A stretch of 64,000 bases of DNA from Burkholderiales bacterium RIFCSPLOWO2_12_FULL_61_40 (GCA_001770935.1 MESI01000026.1:103696-167695), one strand, 5' to 3'; positions 11,501 through 20,546 are shown, numbered from the stretch's first letter. Notes: generated from the letters alone by a model not told the origin. Made by a program: numbers and translations.

Positions 11501-11848
11501 AGTGAGCTGCGCTCCATCGGCGTGGGCTTTGCGCTGGATGACTTCGGTACAGGGTACTCGTCCCTGTCCTATCTCAAACTGCTGCCGCTGGACCAGCTCA
11601 AAATTGACCAGTCGTTTGTGCGCGATGTGCTCAGCGACCCCAACGATGCCGCCATTGCCCGCACGATACTGACACTGGCGGACAGCCTGGACTTGCGGGT
11701 GGTGGCCGAAGGCGTGGAAACCGAGGGCCAGCGCAGGTTCTTGCTGGACAGCGGCTGCAAGGCCTTCCAGGGCTACCTCTTTGGCAAGCCCGCCCCGGTG
11801 GAGCTCCTGCAAATCAATGCCGCGCCCAGCCGGTTTGGCGCCTTATAA
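8528..11848 (+). CDS. PAS-GGDEF-EAL c-di-GMP turnover protein
   Basis: Cytoplasmic multidomain signalling protein of 1106 aa with no obvious membrane segment. It begins with a coiled-coil/sensor region and about four to five PAS/PAC repeats (to ~residue 665), then a GGDEF domain ([12 protein letters not shown]) and an EAL domain. The GGDEF has an intact catalytic motif and an RDVD inhibitory (RxxD) site five residues before it. The EAL has [24 protein letters not shown] and KIDQSFV, so phosphodiesterase activity is plausible. The ATG at 8528 is preferred over an in-frame TTG at 8507. Its stop overlaps the suhB stop by 6 bp. Confidence 0.93.
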   Translation: MPSVPEHLSNEVQRLQRELQEAQARLQSVADASGALLGKLECTLGDDGRLLFVGSDAMADQLLGKACAPFWGQAFVDLFPGMQVTEIPSALENVARTGTVLGPTSVLGEKLLSGKSFHFFAFQLAPGRVVVKFWDGSGAAETLEMRMRAQQQLAAMFSQSPAAISLTREVDGVYVDVNEEWTHLTGLSLEDVLGRTAVELGFWRTEHHREVGLRPLTNSARVRNLDLPFVKGDGTKIILQLNASRIEIGGSSYVLSYVKDVTAERAVEAELLASEQLLKAINTRLSQQIRLFESLESLALVGYWTSGHGSNAVRWSNGLYRLAGLDVGTVLDTDTGRNRILAEDRERFEAARARMDGSETEYRWSHPDGRVHWLRSRMQRWSGGDGGDAFDFGVVQDITSEREAALALQEQLAFIQKITSRAPGMVFQLRRQTDGQFKFLYLADPVREIYRGLTAEEVMQDASCALRLHHPEDLGGLLASLKISGKELKPWMHEYRLRFEDGEVRWLLGQAIPEREADGSVLWNGFTTDITLRKQAEEGLRHSEARFRALTELSSDWYWEQDAQFRFVRMEGNLEASNVMHQERHIGYTRWDSGVEGVSAAQWAAHRAQLEAHETFRDFQVQRRRADGSLMWASISGSPIFDADGRFTGYRGIGRDISARRRDEDKIERLAFYDALTGLPNRRLLIDRLQNALAFCDREGLTGALLFIDLDNFKDLNDTQGHDMGDQLLKQVAVRLGDCVRDVDTVARLGGDEFVVMLQKLSSDPHEAATHAEGVGRKILATLNKAFQLGGNEYHSTPSIGIALFQDNRLTIDELLKRADLAMYQAKAAGRNTARFFDPAMQAAASARATVEADLRQALLRNEFVLYYQPVVDENRHTTGVEALVRWSHPQRGLLSPAEFISVAEQTGLILPLGQWVLQAACAQLVEWSLRAETRRLTIAVNVSARQFRHPEFSSQILTLLRESGANPYRLKLELTESLLLTDFDDAIVKMSELRSIGVGFALDDFGTGYSSLSYLKLLPLDQLKIDQSFVRDVLSDPNDAAIARTILTLADSLDLRVVAEGVETEGQRRFLLDSGCKAFQGYLFGKPAPVELLQINAAPSRFGAL

Positions 11849-12760
11849 GGGAGCCTGCTCTTCGCTTGGGGGCGTCGTGGCATCCCCGCTTTCTGCGGTT
11901 TCACAGGGAGACTCATCCGCAGTTTGGCGCAATGCGGCTTTTTCTCCGGCGCCCGCAAACTTGCTGTATTTGCCCAAAATGCTGACCAGCTGGCCGTACA
12001 CCCGTGGGCAGCCTGCCAGGCACTCCTGCTGGTCCAAAAACTCGGCCTCACCGGTGAAGTTGCCCACCAATCCACCGGCTTCGGTGACCAGGAGCGAACC
12101 GGCGGCCACATCCCAGGGCTGCAGGCCGGTTTCAAAGAAACCCTCGGTGTAACCGGCGGCCACATAGGCCAGGTCCAGCGCGGCAGCGCCGGGGCGGCGC
12201 AGGCCGGCGGTGCGTTTCATCACATCGCCCATCATGGCCAGGTATTTCTTGAAATTGTCGCCTTCGCGGAACGGAAAGCCGGTGGAAATCAGCGATTCTT
12301 TGAGCTGGGTGCGTTTGGAAACCCGGATGCGCCGGTCGTTCAGGTAGGCGCCACGGCCTTTGGTGGCGGTAAACAGGTCGTTGCGGGTGGGGTCGTACAC
12401 CACGGCTTGTTCTACCTTGCCTTTGACCGCCAGCGCAATGCTGACGCAATAGACCGGCAGGCCGTGGATGAAATTGGTGGTGCCGTCCAGCGGATCGATG
12501 ATCCACACGTACTCCGAGTCTTGTGCACCGTGCTCGCGTCCAGACTCTTCGGCCCAGATGCCGTGGCCGGGGTAGGCGGCCAGCAGGGTTTCAATGATCA
12601 CTTTTTCTGCCGCATGATCGACCTCGGTGACAAAGTCATTGACCTTTTTTTGCGAGATGCGAACGGATTCGATATCCAGCGCGGCGCGGTTGATGACGGA
12701 ACCCGCAGCGCGGGCGGCCTTGACGGCCACATTGATCATGGGGTGCAGATTAAGCGACAT
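11843..12760 (-). CDS. suhB: Inositol-1-monophosphatase family protein SuhB
   Basis: 305-aa Mg2+-dependent phosphatase of the inositol monophosphatase family, called SuhB in proteobacteria, where it also takes part in rRNA transcription complexes. Metal-binding motifs are visible: WAEESG (about 70) and [13 protein letters not shown] (about 86-98), plus [15 protein letters not shown] (about 210-224). The C-terminal ~35 residues are a variable acidic tail. It is convergent with the GGDEF/EAL gene and divergent from trmJ, a usual Burkholderiales order. Confidence 0.95.
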   Translation of the reverse strand: MSLNLHPMINVAVKAARAAGSVINRAALDIESVRISQKKVNDFVTEVDHAAEKVIIETLLAAYPGHGIWAEESGREHGAQDSEYVWIIDPLDGTTNFIHGLPVYCVSIALAVKGKVEQAVVYDPTRNDLFTATKGRGAYLNDRRIRVSKRTQLKESLISTGFPFREGDNFKKYLAMMGDVMKRTAGLRRPGAAALDLAYVAAGYTEGFFETGLQPWDVAAGSLLVTEAGGLVGNFTGEAEFLDQQECLAGCPRVYGQLVSILGKYSKFAGAGEKAALRQTADESPCETAESGDATTPPSEEQAPL

Positions 12761-12778
12761 AAATAAATTGTGATTTAT

Positions 12779-12804
12779 GGGGACAGATCTTCAGCTCTGT
12801 CCCC
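12779..12804. repeat. REP-like hairpin GGGGACAGA...TCTGTCCCC
   Basis: Perfect 9-bp inverted repeat with an 8-nt loop between the divergent suhB and trmJ genes. A related hairpin, GGGACAG...CTGTCCC followed by CAACTGA, is at 56297-56334. Similar half motifs occur near 61990 and 63890. It resembles a repetitive extragenic palindrome rather than a terminator, as no gene ends here. Confidence 0.6.
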
Positions 12805-12885
12805 AACTGATGAAGAACGGGTGATTCGCCTGGCGATGCAGGCGGCGACAATAGCGCCATTTTAACGGCCCCGCCTTCTTTTCCC

Positions 12886-13692
12886 ATGCACACCCGATTT
12901 ATTCTGATCAACACCAGCCACGCCGGCAATGTAGGCGCTGCGGCGCGGGCCATGAAAACCATGGGATTTGACGACCTGGTGCTGGTGGCGCCGCGCTGGG
13001 CCAATGTTTTGCGCCGGGAGGAAACCATCCAACGCGCCAGCGGTGCGCTGGATGTGCTGGACAAGTGTCGCATCGTGGACACCCTGGACGAGGCGCTGGA
13101 CGGCATCACCCATCTGTGCGCCACCGCCATGACACCGCGTGACTTCGGCCCGCCCACGGTGGCACCCCGTGAACATTTCGAGTTGCTATCAAAATCGCAG
13201 CTGCCTGCGCACAATCCACAAGGGCTGGAGGCTGATTTGGCACATGAATCAGCGGCAAGCGCCGGGGTGCAGCAGGGGGTTGGGTTTTTGTTCGGCTCAG
13301 AGCGTTTTGGCATGCGCAACGAAGATGTGTACCGTTGCCATGTGTGCCTGAGCATTCCCAGCAACCCCCGGTTTGGCTCGCTCAACATCGGTGCGGCCAT
13401 CCAGGTGATTGCCTACGACTGGCGCCTGGCTTTGGGTGGATTTGGCATGCCCACGGAGCCCGCGACGGCCGGTGCAGCACCCTCAGCGAACCTGGCCGAT
13501 GCGGCGCAGGTCACCGGCATGCTCACCCATCTGGAGCAGGCGCTGGTGGCCCTGGAATTTTTGGACCCGGCAGCACCCAAGAAACTGATGCCCCGCCTGA
13601 ACCAGTTGTTCAACCGCGGTGGTGTAACGCAGGAAGAAATCCACATCTTGCGCGGCATCGCCAAAGCGATTCTGCAAAAGACGTCGCGATAA
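12886..13692 (+). CDS. trmJ: tRNA (Cm32/Um32) 2'-O-methyltransferase TrmJ
   Basis: SPOUT-family RNA 2'-O-methyltransferase of 268 aa that modifies position 32 of the tRNA anticodon loop. Motif 1 is NTSHAGNVGAAARAMKTMG near the N-terminus; the knot motifs FLFGSERFGM and IPSNPRFGSLNIGAAIQV are present. The C-terminal ~90 residues form the family's helical extension. Residues ~100-120 are encoded by a copy of a dispersed repeat (13184-13241) inserted in frame. This lies between core motifs and should be tolerated as a loop. Confidence 0.92.
   Translation: MHTRFILINTSHAGNVGAAARAMKTMGFDDLVLVAPRWANVLRREETIQRASGALDVLDKCRIVDTLDEALDGITHLCATAMTPRDFGPPTVAPREHFELLSKSQLPAHNPQGLEADLAHESAASAGVQQGVGFLFGSERFGMRNEDVYRCHVCLSIPSNPRFGSLNIGAAIQVIAYDWRLALGGFGMPTEPATAGAAPSANLADAAQVTGMLTHLEQALVALEFLDPAAPKKLMPRLNQLFNRGGVTQEEIHILRGIAKAILQKTSR
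13184..13241 (+). repeat. Dispersed ~55-bp element inside trmJ (copy A)
   Basis: One of eight copies I find of a repeat of the form TTGCTAT...TAGCTGCTTGCGC...CCACAAGGGCTGGAGG. Others are at 19010, 19995, 34603, 39071, 40716, 43935 and 61791. Here it is translated as part of TrmJ without breaking the frame. Confidence 0.75.
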
Positions 13693-13738
13693 ACCGCGCA
13701 GGCGGTAAGTGATGTGTTGAGCGGATAGACTAGCAGCC

Positions 13739-14524
13739 ATGTTTTCTCGTCTACGCTCCGATATTCAGTGCATTCTTGACCGCGACCCGGCTGCCCGCAG
13801 CACCTGGGAGGTTCTGACCTGTTATCCCGGCTTGCATGCCCTGGTATTGCACCGCCGCGCCCACTGGTGCTGGGAGCACGGCTTCAAATGGCTGGGGCGG
13901 TTTATCTCGCACTTTGGGCGCTGGTTCACCGGCATCGAGATTCATCCCGGCGCCAAAATCGGCGAACGCGTGTTTTTTGACCACGCCATGGGTGTGGTCG
14001 TGGGTGAAACCGCCGAAATTGGCGATGGTTGCACCATTTACCAGGGCGTCACCTTGGGCGGCACCTCGCTGTACAAGGGCGCCAAGCGCCATCCCACGCT
14101 GGGCAAGGATGTGGTGGTGAGTGCAGGGGCCAAGGTGCTGGGCGGCTTTGTGGTGGGAGACGGGGCCAAGATCGGCTCCAATGCGGTGGTCATCAAGCCG
14201 GTGCCTCCAGGGGCCACCGCCGTGGGCATTCCGGCGCGCATCATCCCTTCCAAAACGGGCGAAAGCGCCGATGTCACCCACTCCCAGCCCAAGTTCACGG
14301 CCTATGGCATTACCCAGGAAGACGATCCCGTCAGCCAGACTTTGCGCGGCCTGATCGATTCGGCCTCCGGGCAGGAGCACCAGATCGCGCTGTTGTGGAA
14401 GGCGATTGAAACCCTGTCTGCGCAACGTACCGACAACGAATGCCGACCCGATTGTGTGCCGGGTGATGCGGCACGCACCGAGTGTTTTGAGGCGGAGCGC
14501 CTCAACCAACTGGTCGGGAAGTAG
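13739..14524 (+). CDS. cysE: Serine O-acetyltransferase CysE
   Basis: 261-aa left-handed beta-helix acetyltransferase that makes O-acetylserine from serine and acetyl-CoA for cysteine synthesis. The helical N-terminal domain ([11 protein letters not shown]) precedes hexapeptide repeats with the serine acetyltransferase signature around [24 protein letters not shown]. The C-terminal ~85 residues after IIPSK extend beyond many short CysE proteins, as in other betaproteobacteria. Downstream of trmJ in the same orientation. Confidence 0.94.
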   Translation: MFSRLRSDIQCILDRDPAARSTWEVLTCYPGLHALVLHRRAHWCWEHGFKWLGRFISHFGRWFTGIEIHPGAKIGERVFFDHAMGVVVGETAEIGDGCTIYQGVTLGGTSLYKGAKRHPTLGKDVVVSAGAKVLGGFVVGDGAKIGSNAVVIKPVPPGATAVGIPARIIPSKTGESADVTHSQPKFTAYGITQEDDPVSQTLRGLIDSASGQEHQIALLWKAIETLSAQRTDNECRPDCVPGDAARTECFEAERLNQLVGK

Positions 14525-14577
14525 GGGGCAACACCGGTGGCCCGGCAAAGCCGGTTCCATGGTGTTCCTGGCTCAAG

Positions 14578-15180
14578 TCACGCGCGACGAATGGCGTTTT
14601 TAGGCCGGAAGGCCTTGCACACCGACTCCACGGTTTCCAGGTAGGGGCCGCCAATCAGGTCGATGCAGTAAGGCACTGCCGCAAAAATGCCGGGAACCAC
14701 GGATTTTCCGTCGGCGTCTTTCAGCCCTTCCAGCGTTTCGGCGATGGATTTGGGCTGTCCGGGCAGGTTGATGATCAGGCTGTGGTCCCGAATCACCGCC
14801 ACCTGGCGCGACAGGATGGCGGTGGGCACAAAATTCAGGCTGATGGCCCGCATCTGTTCACCAAACCCCGGCATTTCCTTGTGGGCCACGGCCAAGGTGG
14901 CCTCGGGCGTGACGTCGCGCAGCGCAGGACCCGTACCACCCGTGGTGAGGACCAATGCGCAGCCTGCATCCACCAGTTCAACCAAGGTGGCGCTGATGGT
15001 GGCCTGCTCATCAGCAATCAGCCGGGCCTCAAAAGTGATGGGGTTCAGTAGGGCGCGGCTGAGCCAGTCTTTTAGCGCTGGCAGGCCCTTGTCTTCGTAG
15101 ACACCGCTGGAAGCGCGGTCGCTGACGGAAAGAATGCCGATTTTGACGGCGTCCGGGCCAGGCTGGCTGCTCGTGTTCAC
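14578..15180 (-). CDS. mogA: Molybdopterin adenylyltransferase MogA
   Basis: 200-aa MogA/MoaB-type protein that adenylylates molybdopterin before molybdate insertion. Motifs are ILSVSDRASSG near residue 15, TTGGTGPALRDVTPEAT near 80, and INLPGQPKSIAETL near 150. The start is a GTG at 15180 that overlaps the yjgA stop (GTGA), which implies translational coupling. Longer in-frame sequence upstream lies inside yjgA and is rejected. It supplies cofactor chemistry needed by the formate dehydrogenase and both nitrate reductases in this window. Confidence 0.93.
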   Translation of the reverse strand: MNTSSQPGPDAVKIGILSVSDRASSGVYEDKGLPALKDWLSRALLNPITFEARLIADEQATISATLVELVDAGCALVLTTGGTGPALRDVTPEATLAVAHKEMPGFGEQMRAISLNFVPTAILSRQVAVIRDHSLIINLPGQPKSIAETLEGLKDADGKSVVPGIFAAVPYCIDLIGGPYLETVESVCKAFRPKNAIRRA

Positions 15181-15797
15181 GCGGCGTCTCCGTCGTCTTC
15201 TTGCATCAATTGCTCGCGCACCAATTGAAAAATATCGCGGTAGGCACGGCCGTGGCGCAGGGCCTCGCCCGGTTTTTCGGGTTTGGCGTCCTTGCGGGCC
15301 TGGCGAATCAGCGAGCGCAATTGCTGGCTGTCGGTGCCCGGGCTCAGGTTGATCCATTGGCCGACGGCGTCGTCGTCGGCAATCAGGCGGTCGCGCCAGA
15401 TTTCAGCCTGGTGCAGGGTCAAAGTCTCTTTGGCACTGGGCGCGTGCTGCTCCGCCAGGGCGGTGCGGATGGCGTCCAAGGTGGTGCTGTCGAGCAAACG
15501 CATCTGCTTGCCTATGAACTGCATCTGGCGTCTGCGCCCTTCGAAGTTGGTGATGCGCTTGGTCTCGACCAAAGCGTCCACCAGCTTGTCGGGCAAAGCC
15601 AGGCGCGTCATCAAGTCAGCGCGCAGCGTGAGCAATTCTTCACCCAGTTTTTGCAGTTCGGTGCTCTCGCGTTTGAGGTCGGTGCGGCTGGCCTCGTCGG
15701 TGCCTTTGAGTTCGCGCTTGTATTCGAGATCAAGCTCGCTACCTTCGGCGACGAATTGGCCTTTGACGAAATAGCCTTTTTTTAGTTTACGTGACAT
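15177..15797 (-). CDS. yjgA: Ribosome-associated protein DarP/YjgA (DUF615)
   Basis: 206-aa highly charged helical protein of the DUF615/YjgA family, a 50S assembly-associated factor in E. coli. Family landmarks are SRTDLKRESTELQKLGEEL, IRTALAEQ-type helices, and the C-terminal LRSLIRQARKDAKPEKPGEALRHGRAYRDIFQ region. The ATG at 15797 is preferred over a TTG two codons upstream. Divergent from pmbA with a 23-bp gap, a conserved pairing in many proteobacteria. Confidence 0.93.
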   Translation of the reverse strand: MSRKLKKGYFVKGQFVAEGSELDLEYKRELKGTDEASRTDLKRESTELQKLGEELLTLRADLMTRLALPDKLVDALVETKRITNFEGRRRQMQFIGKQMRLLDSTTLDAIRTALAEQHAPSAKETLTLHQAEIWRDRLIADDDAVGQWINLSPGTDSQQLRSLIRQARKDAKPEKPGEALRHGRAYRDIFQLVREQLMQEDDGDAA

Positions 15798-15820
15798 AGC
15801 CAAGTATCATAGCCTCCGCT

Positions 15821-17230
15821 ATGAAGAAACCCCAATCCCCCAAAAAAGCATCTATCCCCCAAGCCAAACCCGCAGACAGCGGTTTTGCCTACAGTCGGCC
15901 GTATTTCGAGTCCCTGGTGGACACGGCGCTGGCCCATGCCAAGAAGCTGGGTGCCACCGACGCCGGGGCCGAGGTGTCCGAGGGCTGTGGATTGAGCGTG
16001 TCGGTGCGCAACGGCGAACTGGAAAATGTGGAGCGCAACCGCGACAAGTCCTTGGGCGTGACGGTGTACATGGGGTGCCGACGGGGCAATGCCAGCACCT
16101 CGGATTTTTCGGAAGCGGCCATTGCCCAGACGGTGCAGGCGGCATTTGACATTGCACGCTTCACCGCAGAGGACCCCTTTGCCAGCCTGCCGGAACTGGA
16201 AGACATTGCACCCCAGGCGGAGCGCGAACGCGGTCTCGACTTGTTCTTCCCCTGGGCCGTGACCAGCGAAGAAGCGGCCCGTTTGGCGATGGAGTGCGAA
16301 GCGGCGGCGCTGTCGGTCGACAAACGCATCACCAACAGCGAAGGGGCTGCGGTGTCGGCCCAGCAGTCGCATTTTTTCAGTGCCCACACCCGCAATTTCC
16401 GCGGCGGCTACGCCAGTTCGCGCCACTCCATGTCGGTCTCGCCGATTGCGGGCAAGGGCAAGGACATGCAGCGCGATTCCTGGTACAGCTCCATGCGCTC
16501 CGCGCAGGAATTGGCGTCGCCCCAGGCCATTGGCCGCTACGCCGCCGAGCGGGCTTTGAGCCGCCTCAAGGCGCGCAAGATCGCCACCACCGAATGCCCC
16601 ATCCTGTTTGAATCCCCCTTGGCGGCAGGGCTGCTGGGGGCCTTTGTGCAGGCCATCAGCGGCGGGGCTTTGTACCGCAAGAGTTCTTTTCTGCTGGATT
16701 CACTGGGCAAACAGGTGTTTCCCAGGCACATCGACATTTTTGAAGACCCGTTTGTGCTGCGCGGCAAGGGCAGCTCACCCTTTGACGACGAAGGTGTGCG
16801 GGTGCAGGCGCGCCAGGTGGTCAATGCCGGCAAGGTGCAAGGTTACTTTTTGGGCAGTTATTCGGCCCGCAAGCTGGGCATGAAAACCACCGGCAATGCG
16901 GGCGGTTCCCACAACCTGACTTTTGCCTCGCGTCTCACCCAACCGTCGGACACGCTGGATGCCATGCTGGAAAAACTGGGCACGGGCCTGTTTGTCACCG
17001 AGTTGATGGGGCAGGGCGTGAACTACGTGACCGGAGACTATTCGCGCGGCGCCAGTGGTTTTTGGGTGGAGAAAGGGCGCATTGCCTATCCGGTCCACGA
17101 AATCACCATCGCGGGCAATATGAAGGCCATGCTCAAGGGCATTGTGGCCGTGGGTGCGGATACTTACAACTACGGTGCGAAGACCGTGGGCTCGATTTTG
17201 GTGAACCGGATGAAGGTGGCGGGGAACTGA
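15821..17230 (+). CDS. pmbA: Metalloprotease PmbA/TldE
   Basis: 469-aa TldD/PmbA-family protein. PmbA (TldE) partners TldD in a heterodimeric zinc protease known for microcin maturation and CcdA degradation in E. coli. The family N-terminus (AKKLGATDAGAEVSEG ... VRNGELENVERNRDKSLGVTVY) and C-terminal core (GNAGGSHNLTF, ELMGQGVNYVTGDYSRGASGFWVEKG) are intact. As expected for PmbA it lacks the TldD zinc motif HExxH. Convergent with yqeY across a strong hairpin. Confidence 0.94.
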   Translation: MKKPQSPKKASIPQAKPADSGFAYSRPYFESLVDTALAHAKKLGATDAGAEVSEGCGLSVSVRNGELENVERNRDKSLGVTVYMGCRRGNASTSDFSEAAIAQTVQAAFDIARFTAEDPFASLPELEDIAPQAERERGLDLFFPWAVTSEEAARLAMECEAAALSVDKRITNSEGAAVSAQQSHFFSAHTRNFRGGYASSRHSMSVSPIAGKGKDMQRDSWYSSMRSAQELASPQAIGRYAAERALSRLKARKIATTECPILFESPLAAGLLGAFVQAISGGALYRKSSFLLDSLGKQVFPRHIDIFEDPFVLRGKGSSPFDDEGVRVQARQVVNAGKVQGYFLGSYSARKLGMKTTGNAGGSHNLTFASRLTQPSDTLDAMLEKLGTGLFVTELMGQGVNYVTGDYSRGASGFWVEKGRIAYPVHEITIAGNMKAMLKGIVAVGADTYNYGAKTVGSILVNRMKVAGN

Positions 17231-17254
17231 TTTTTATTGCAAAGCTGATTGCCA

Positions 17255-17279
17255 TTGCGGGGCTTTTGCAGCCCCGCAA
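17255..17279. terminator. Probable bidirectional terminator hairpin between pmbA and yqeY
   Basis: Perfect 10-bp inverted repeat TTGCGGGGCT / AGCCCCGCAA with a 5-nt loop between two convergent stops. The T-tract is weak on both strands, so intrinsic termination is likely but unproven. Confidence 0.65.
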
Positions 17280-17288
17280 GCAAAAAAC

Positions 17289-17735
17289 TTAACCGGCCAG
17301 CGCAGTCTTCACCGCTGCTGACACGGTGCCCATTTCGGCCTTGCCAGCCAGGCGGGTTTTGACCACGCCCATGACTTTGCCCATATCGCCAGGGCCTTTG
17401 GCGCCCAGTTCGGCCACGATGGCCTTCACTTCGGCCAAGACTTCTTCGGCGCCCATGCGTTGTGGCAAATAGGCCTGCAGCACTTTCATTTCTGCAGCTT
17501 CCTTGTCGGCCAGATCAGTGCGCTCGGCCTTCTGGAAGGCTTCGATGGAGTCTTTGCGCTGTTTGATCAGTTTGTCCACAATGGCCACCACGGCAGCGTC
17601 GTCCAACACCACACGTTCGTCCACTTCACGCTGCTTGCAGGCGGCCAGCAGCAAACGGATGGTGCCCAGGCGCTCGCTGTCTTTGGCGCGCATGGCGGTT
17701 TTCATGTCTTCGGTGATTTGCTCTTTGAGTGTCAT
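17289..17735 (-). CDS. yqeY: GatB/YqeY domain protein
   Basis: 148-aa YqeY-like protein. It resembles the C-terminal tRNA-binding domain of GatB; its own function is not well defined. Motifs: LKEQITEDMKTAMRAKDSERLGTIRLLLA at the start, LQAYLPQRM in the middle, and GDMGKVMGVVKTRLAGKAE near the end. The ATG at 17735 has an AGGAAG ribosome site; in-frame sequence upstream runs through the rpsU terminator and is rejected. Lies downstream of rpsU, a conserved order. Confidence 0.93.
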   Translation of the reverse strand: MTLKEQITEDMKTAMRAKDSERLGTIRLLLAACKQREVDERVVLDDAAVVAIVDKLIKQRKDSIEAFQKAERTDLADKEAAEMKVLQAYLPQRMGAEEVLAEVKAIVAELGAKGPGDMGKVMGVVKTRLAGKAEMGTVSAAVKTALAG

Positions 17736-17772
17736 ATGTGCTTCCTGAATACGAATAGGGGTGTGCCAAATA

Positions 17773-17810
17773 AAAAAAGCCCGCTGGAGCGTCCCCAAGC
17801 GAGCTTTTTT
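17773..17810 (-). terminator. Intrinsic terminator of rpsU
   Basis: Stem 17773-17785 / 17798-17810, read on the minus strand as AAAAAAGCTCGCT ... AGCGGGCTTTTTT. It has one G-U wobble and ends in six Ts. It sits 18 bp after the rpsU stop and before yqeY, so rpsU can be uncoupled from yqeY. Confidence 0.85.
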
Positions 17811-17827
17811 GGCTTTGAAAGACTGTC

Positions 17828-18040
17828 TTAGAACAGCTTTTTAGGCAATTGCATACTGCGAATACGCTTGTAGTTGCGCTTGACGGCGGCTGCCTTCTTG
17901 CGCTTGCGCTCTGCAGTGGGTTTTTCGTAGAACTCGCGGGCGCGCAAGTCGGTCAGCAAGCCCAATTTTTCAATGGTGCGCTTGAAGCGACGCAGTGCGA
18001 CGTCAAAGGGCTCGTTTTCTTTTACACGGATTGTTGTCAT
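17828..18040 (-). CDS. rpsU: 30S ribosomal protein S21
   Basis: 70-residue basic protein with the full S21 pattern: [21 protein letters not shown] start, [20 protein letters not shown] centre, and a Lys/Arg-rich [14 protein letters not shown] end. It binds the 30S platform near the anti-Shine-Dalgarno region. Followed by its own terminator and then yqeY. No gene is visible in the 164 bp upstream, which should hold its promoter. Confidence 0.97.
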   Translation of the reverse strand: MTTIRVKENEPFDVALRRFKRTIEKLGLLTDLRAREFYEKPTAERKRKKAAAVKRNYKRIRSMQLPKKLF

Positions 18041-18204
18041 TACGTAATGAATTCCAAATTGTGCTGATCAAAGGTCATCGGGGAAGATCGGGCCCCATAT
18101 GCCACGTTCAGCGGATTTCCCGTCATAACTAGTATTGGCCGACGGGGAACTGCCAGAATAGCCCGCGATTATAGCGTTTCTTGCACTGCCTTGAACGCGC
18201 TATT

Positions 18205-19470
18205 TCAAGCGCTGTGGCCAGGTGTGCTGCCAGGCAGGAGTTTGCCCGCCAGTCCCTGGGCGCAGGCATAGCCGCTGGCCCAGGCCCACTGGAAGTTGTA
18301 GCCGCCCAGCCAGCCGGTGACGTCCACCACTTCGCCGATAAAGTACAGGCCGCTTTGGCGCGATTCCATGGTTTGCCCAGAGAGCGCCTTGGTGTCCACG
18401 CCGCCCGCGGTCACTTCGGCCTTTTTGTAGCCTTCGGTGCCGGTAGGGGTGAGCTCCCAGCGGCTCAGGCGCTCGGCCAAGGCCGCCAAAGCCTTGTCGG
18501 ACGCTTCGTTGATGGGACGATCCCACTGGTGACCCAGCGCGCTTCCCTGCGCCACCCAGGTGTCCGCCAGTCGTGCGGGCACCAGGCCTGTGAGTTCGTT
18601 GGCGATCAGTCGGCGGGAGGTGGATTTAGCGCGGCGCAGATGTTTGGCCACGTCGGTCTGGGGCAGCAGATTCAGGCGAATGGGCGTGCCGCTCTGCCAG
18701 TAGCTGGAGATTTGCAGCACACCCGGGCCGCTCAGGCCCCGGTGGGTGAACAGCAAATCCTCCAGAAACGCCACGCTGTCTTTCTTGCCGCCGGTGGCAA
18801 TTTGCACGGGCAGAGACAGGCCCGAGAGTTGCGCAAAAGGCGCCCAGGCGGCTTCGTCAAAGGTCAGCGGCACCAGGGCGGGCCGGGGTGTGACCACCGG
18901 CAGGTCGAACTGGCGGGCGATGCGGTAGCCCAGGTCGGTGGCGCCGATCTTGGGGATGGACAAACCGCCCGTGGCCACCACCACGGCGGCGCAATGCACG
19001 GTCCCCAGGTTGCTCTCAATTTCATAGCTGCTTGCGCAGGCTCCATAAGGGCTGGAGTCCAAAAAGCGCAATGATTTCACGCCGCACGGTTGCCAGTGGG
19101 TCACGCCGCCGCTGGCGCACTCGGCCAGCAGCATCTGGATGATGTCTTCGGCCGAGCGGTCGCAAAATAACTGGCCTTTGTGCTTTTCGTGAAAGGGAAT
19201 TTGGTGGCGCTGGAGCAGGGCGATGAAGTCGCGCGGCGTGTAGCGCGACAGGGCCGAACGGCAAAAGCGCGGGTTGTCGCCCAGGAAGTTGGCGGCTGTA
19301 GTGTCCAGGTTGGTGAAATTGCAGCGGCCGCCGCCCGAGATGCGGATTTTTTCGGCCACCTTTTCGCTGTGGTCGATGACCAGCACCTTCAAACCCAATT
19401 GCCCGGCGACTCCGGCACAGAACAAACCGGCCGCTCCGGCGCCGATCACAACAACGTCAAATTTTTGCAT
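18205..19470 (-). CDS. BaiN/HI0933-like FAD-dependent oxidoreductase
   Basis: 421-aa flavoprotein of the HI0933/YhiN (BaiN-like) family, often annotated NAD(P)/FAD-dependent oxidoreductase; substrate unknown. The FAD Rossmann motif VIGAGAAGLFCAG starts at residue 8, the family signature ISGGGRCNFTN lies at about 44-54, VVATGGLSIPKIGATDLGY in the middle, and the C-terminal VTAGGVDTKAL plus YFIGEVVDVTGWLGGYNFQWAWASGY. A dispersed repeat copy (19010-19064) is translated within it at DSSPYGACASSYEIES, an extra loop before the FAD/ATGG strand. Confidence 0.9.
   Translation of the reverse strand: MQKFDVVVIGAGAAGLFCAGVAGQLGLKVLVIDHSEKVAEKIRISGGGRCNFTNLDTTAANFLGDNPRFCRSALSRYTPRDFIALLQRHQIPFHEKHKGQLFCDRSAEDIIQMLLAECASGGVTHWQPCGVKSLRFLDSSPYGACASSYEIESNLGTVHCAAVVVATGGLSIPKIGATDLGYRIARQFDLPVVTPRPALVPLTFDEAAWAPFAQLSGLSLPVQIATGGKKDSVAFLEDLLFTHRGLSGPGVLQISSYWQSGTPIRLNLLPQTDVAKHLRRAKSTSRRLIANELTGLVPARLADTWVAQGSALGHQWDRPINEASDKALAALAERLSRWELTPTGTEGYKKAEVTAGGVDTKALSGQTMESRQSGLYFIGEVVDVTGWLGGYNFQWAWASGYACAQGLAGKLLPGSTPGHSA
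19010..19064 (+). repeat. Dispersed ~55-bp element inside the BaiN-like gene (copy B)
   Basis: Contains TTTCATAGCTGCTTGCGCAG and CCATAAGGGCTGGAG, matching the other copies. The gene is on the opposite strand and keeps its frame through the insertion. The frame used differs from that in ybiB (copy C). Confidence 0.75.
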
Positions 19471-19517
19471 GGGGCGCAGTGTAGACGTAGCGCCCAGGGG
19501 CTGGCGTGTGCCTGGGC

Positions 19518-20450
19518 CTACAGCGCCCCCGCCAGACGCACGATGTGTGCCACCTGCTGCGCGATGGGCGCGGGCACCGGCTGGGCGCCGTCCATGACCT
19601 GGCGGATGTAGGTGGCGGTGCTGGCGGCATCAATGGACAGGGGCAACTCAGGCAGGGTGGTCAGCGAACCGGCCTGGTAGGCCTGCAAGTCGGTGGGCTG
19701 GCCGCCGAGGAAGGCCTGCATCTTGGGGGTGCGCCGGGGGTCGGCCACGGACTCGCCCTCGGTGCCGCGCAGCAGCAGGGCGTTGGCGCCGATCAGCGTA
19801 AAGGTGGCGGCCATGGAGAGCGCGTATTCGGGGTGGGTGTAGCTGCTCACCAGCAGGCTTTTGCCCTCGCAGGGGTTCATCAGCTTGACCAGGCTGTGCG
19901 CCGGGTTGCGCAGCCCGACCACGCGGCGCACGTCCAGCAGGCGCTGCAGGCCGGGGCACAGGAGGGCGGTTGGCGCAAAGGCAATCTGTCCTGGTGCTAT
20001 GGATTCAATAGCTGCTTGCGCAGGTACACCAAGGGCTGAGAGCACTTCTGATGTCAAAACCCGGCTGGATTCGGTGGCGGTGCCGTGGAGCAGCACCGGC
20101 AGGCCTTCACGCGCCAGCAACAGCGCCAGCAGCGGCGTGAGCAGGGGCAGTTTGCGGGCGCCGTTGTAGCTGGGGATGACGATGGTGGGCTTTTCGCCCG
20201 CGGGAACCCGGTGCAGGCGCTGGTGTGTGGCATCCAGAAAACCGGCCATTTCTTCGGCGGTTTCGCCTTTGATGCGCATGGCCAGGCAAAAGGCGCCGAT
20301 TTCCAGGTCGGTGACCGTGCCGTCCAGCACCTGGCCAAAAAGGTCGGCCGCCTGCTCGCGGGTCAGCGCGCGTGCGCCGTCTTTACCACGTCCAATTTCT
20401 TTGATGTATTTGCCTATGCTCATGCCGCCATTGTCCGCGACTTGTTCCAT
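19518..20450 (-). CDS. ybiB: YbiB-like DNA-binding protein (TrpD2 family)
   Basis: 310-aa member of the anthranilate phosphoribosyltransferase-like YbiB/TrpD2 family. E. coli YbiB is a nucleic-acid binding protein without the enzymatic activity. The family N-terminal helical domain (AADLFGQVLDGTVTDLEIGAFCLAMRIKGET) and the HPEYALSM and LLLRGTEGES motifs are present. ATG at 20450 is used; an in-frame ATG at 20423 (MSIGKYIKEIG) is a good alternative. A dispersed repeat (19995-20044) lies inside, translated around SALGVPAQAAIESIAPG. Confidence 0.85.
   Translation of the reverse strand: MEQVADNGGMSIGKYIKEIGRGKDGARALTREQAADLFGQVLDGTVTDLEIGAFCLAMRIKGETAEEMAGFLDATHQRLHRVPAGEKPTIVIPSYNGARKLPLLTPLLALLLAREGLPVLLHGTATESSRVLTSEVLSALGVPAQAAIESIAPGQIAFAPTALLCPGLQRLLDVRRVVGLRNPAHSLVKLMNPCEGKSLLVSSYTHPEYALSMAATFTLIGANALLLRGTEGESVADPRRTPKMQAFLGGQPTDLQAYQAGSLTTLPELPLSIDAASTATYIRQVMDGAQPVPAPIAQQVAHIVRLAGAL
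19995..20044 (+). repeat. Dispersed ~55-bp element inside ybiB (copy C)
   Basis: Carries ATAGCTGCTTGCGCAGG and CCAAGGGCTGAGAG. It sits antisense within ybiB and is read in a different frame from copy B, so the element itself has no protein-coding role. Confidence 0.7.
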
Positions 20451-20466
20451 TTCTAAATCATCCCTG

Positions 20467-20546
20467 TCGTTGTTGTCTCGCCTGGTCGTGTTAAAGCACT
20501 GCCTGCGGCTCGACGCCTAGACAGAAATGATTGGGGAACGGAATTA
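20467..20546 (-). repeat. Dispersed ~80-bp intergenic element, copy 2
   Basis: Inverted, diverged copy of 581-660 sharing GCAGGCAGTGCTTTA-CACGAC and the ends ATTCCGTT and CAAC-ACG. It starts at the stop codon of the PilJ-domain gene and ends about 16 bp before the ybiB start, on the same strand as both. Confidence 0.7.
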
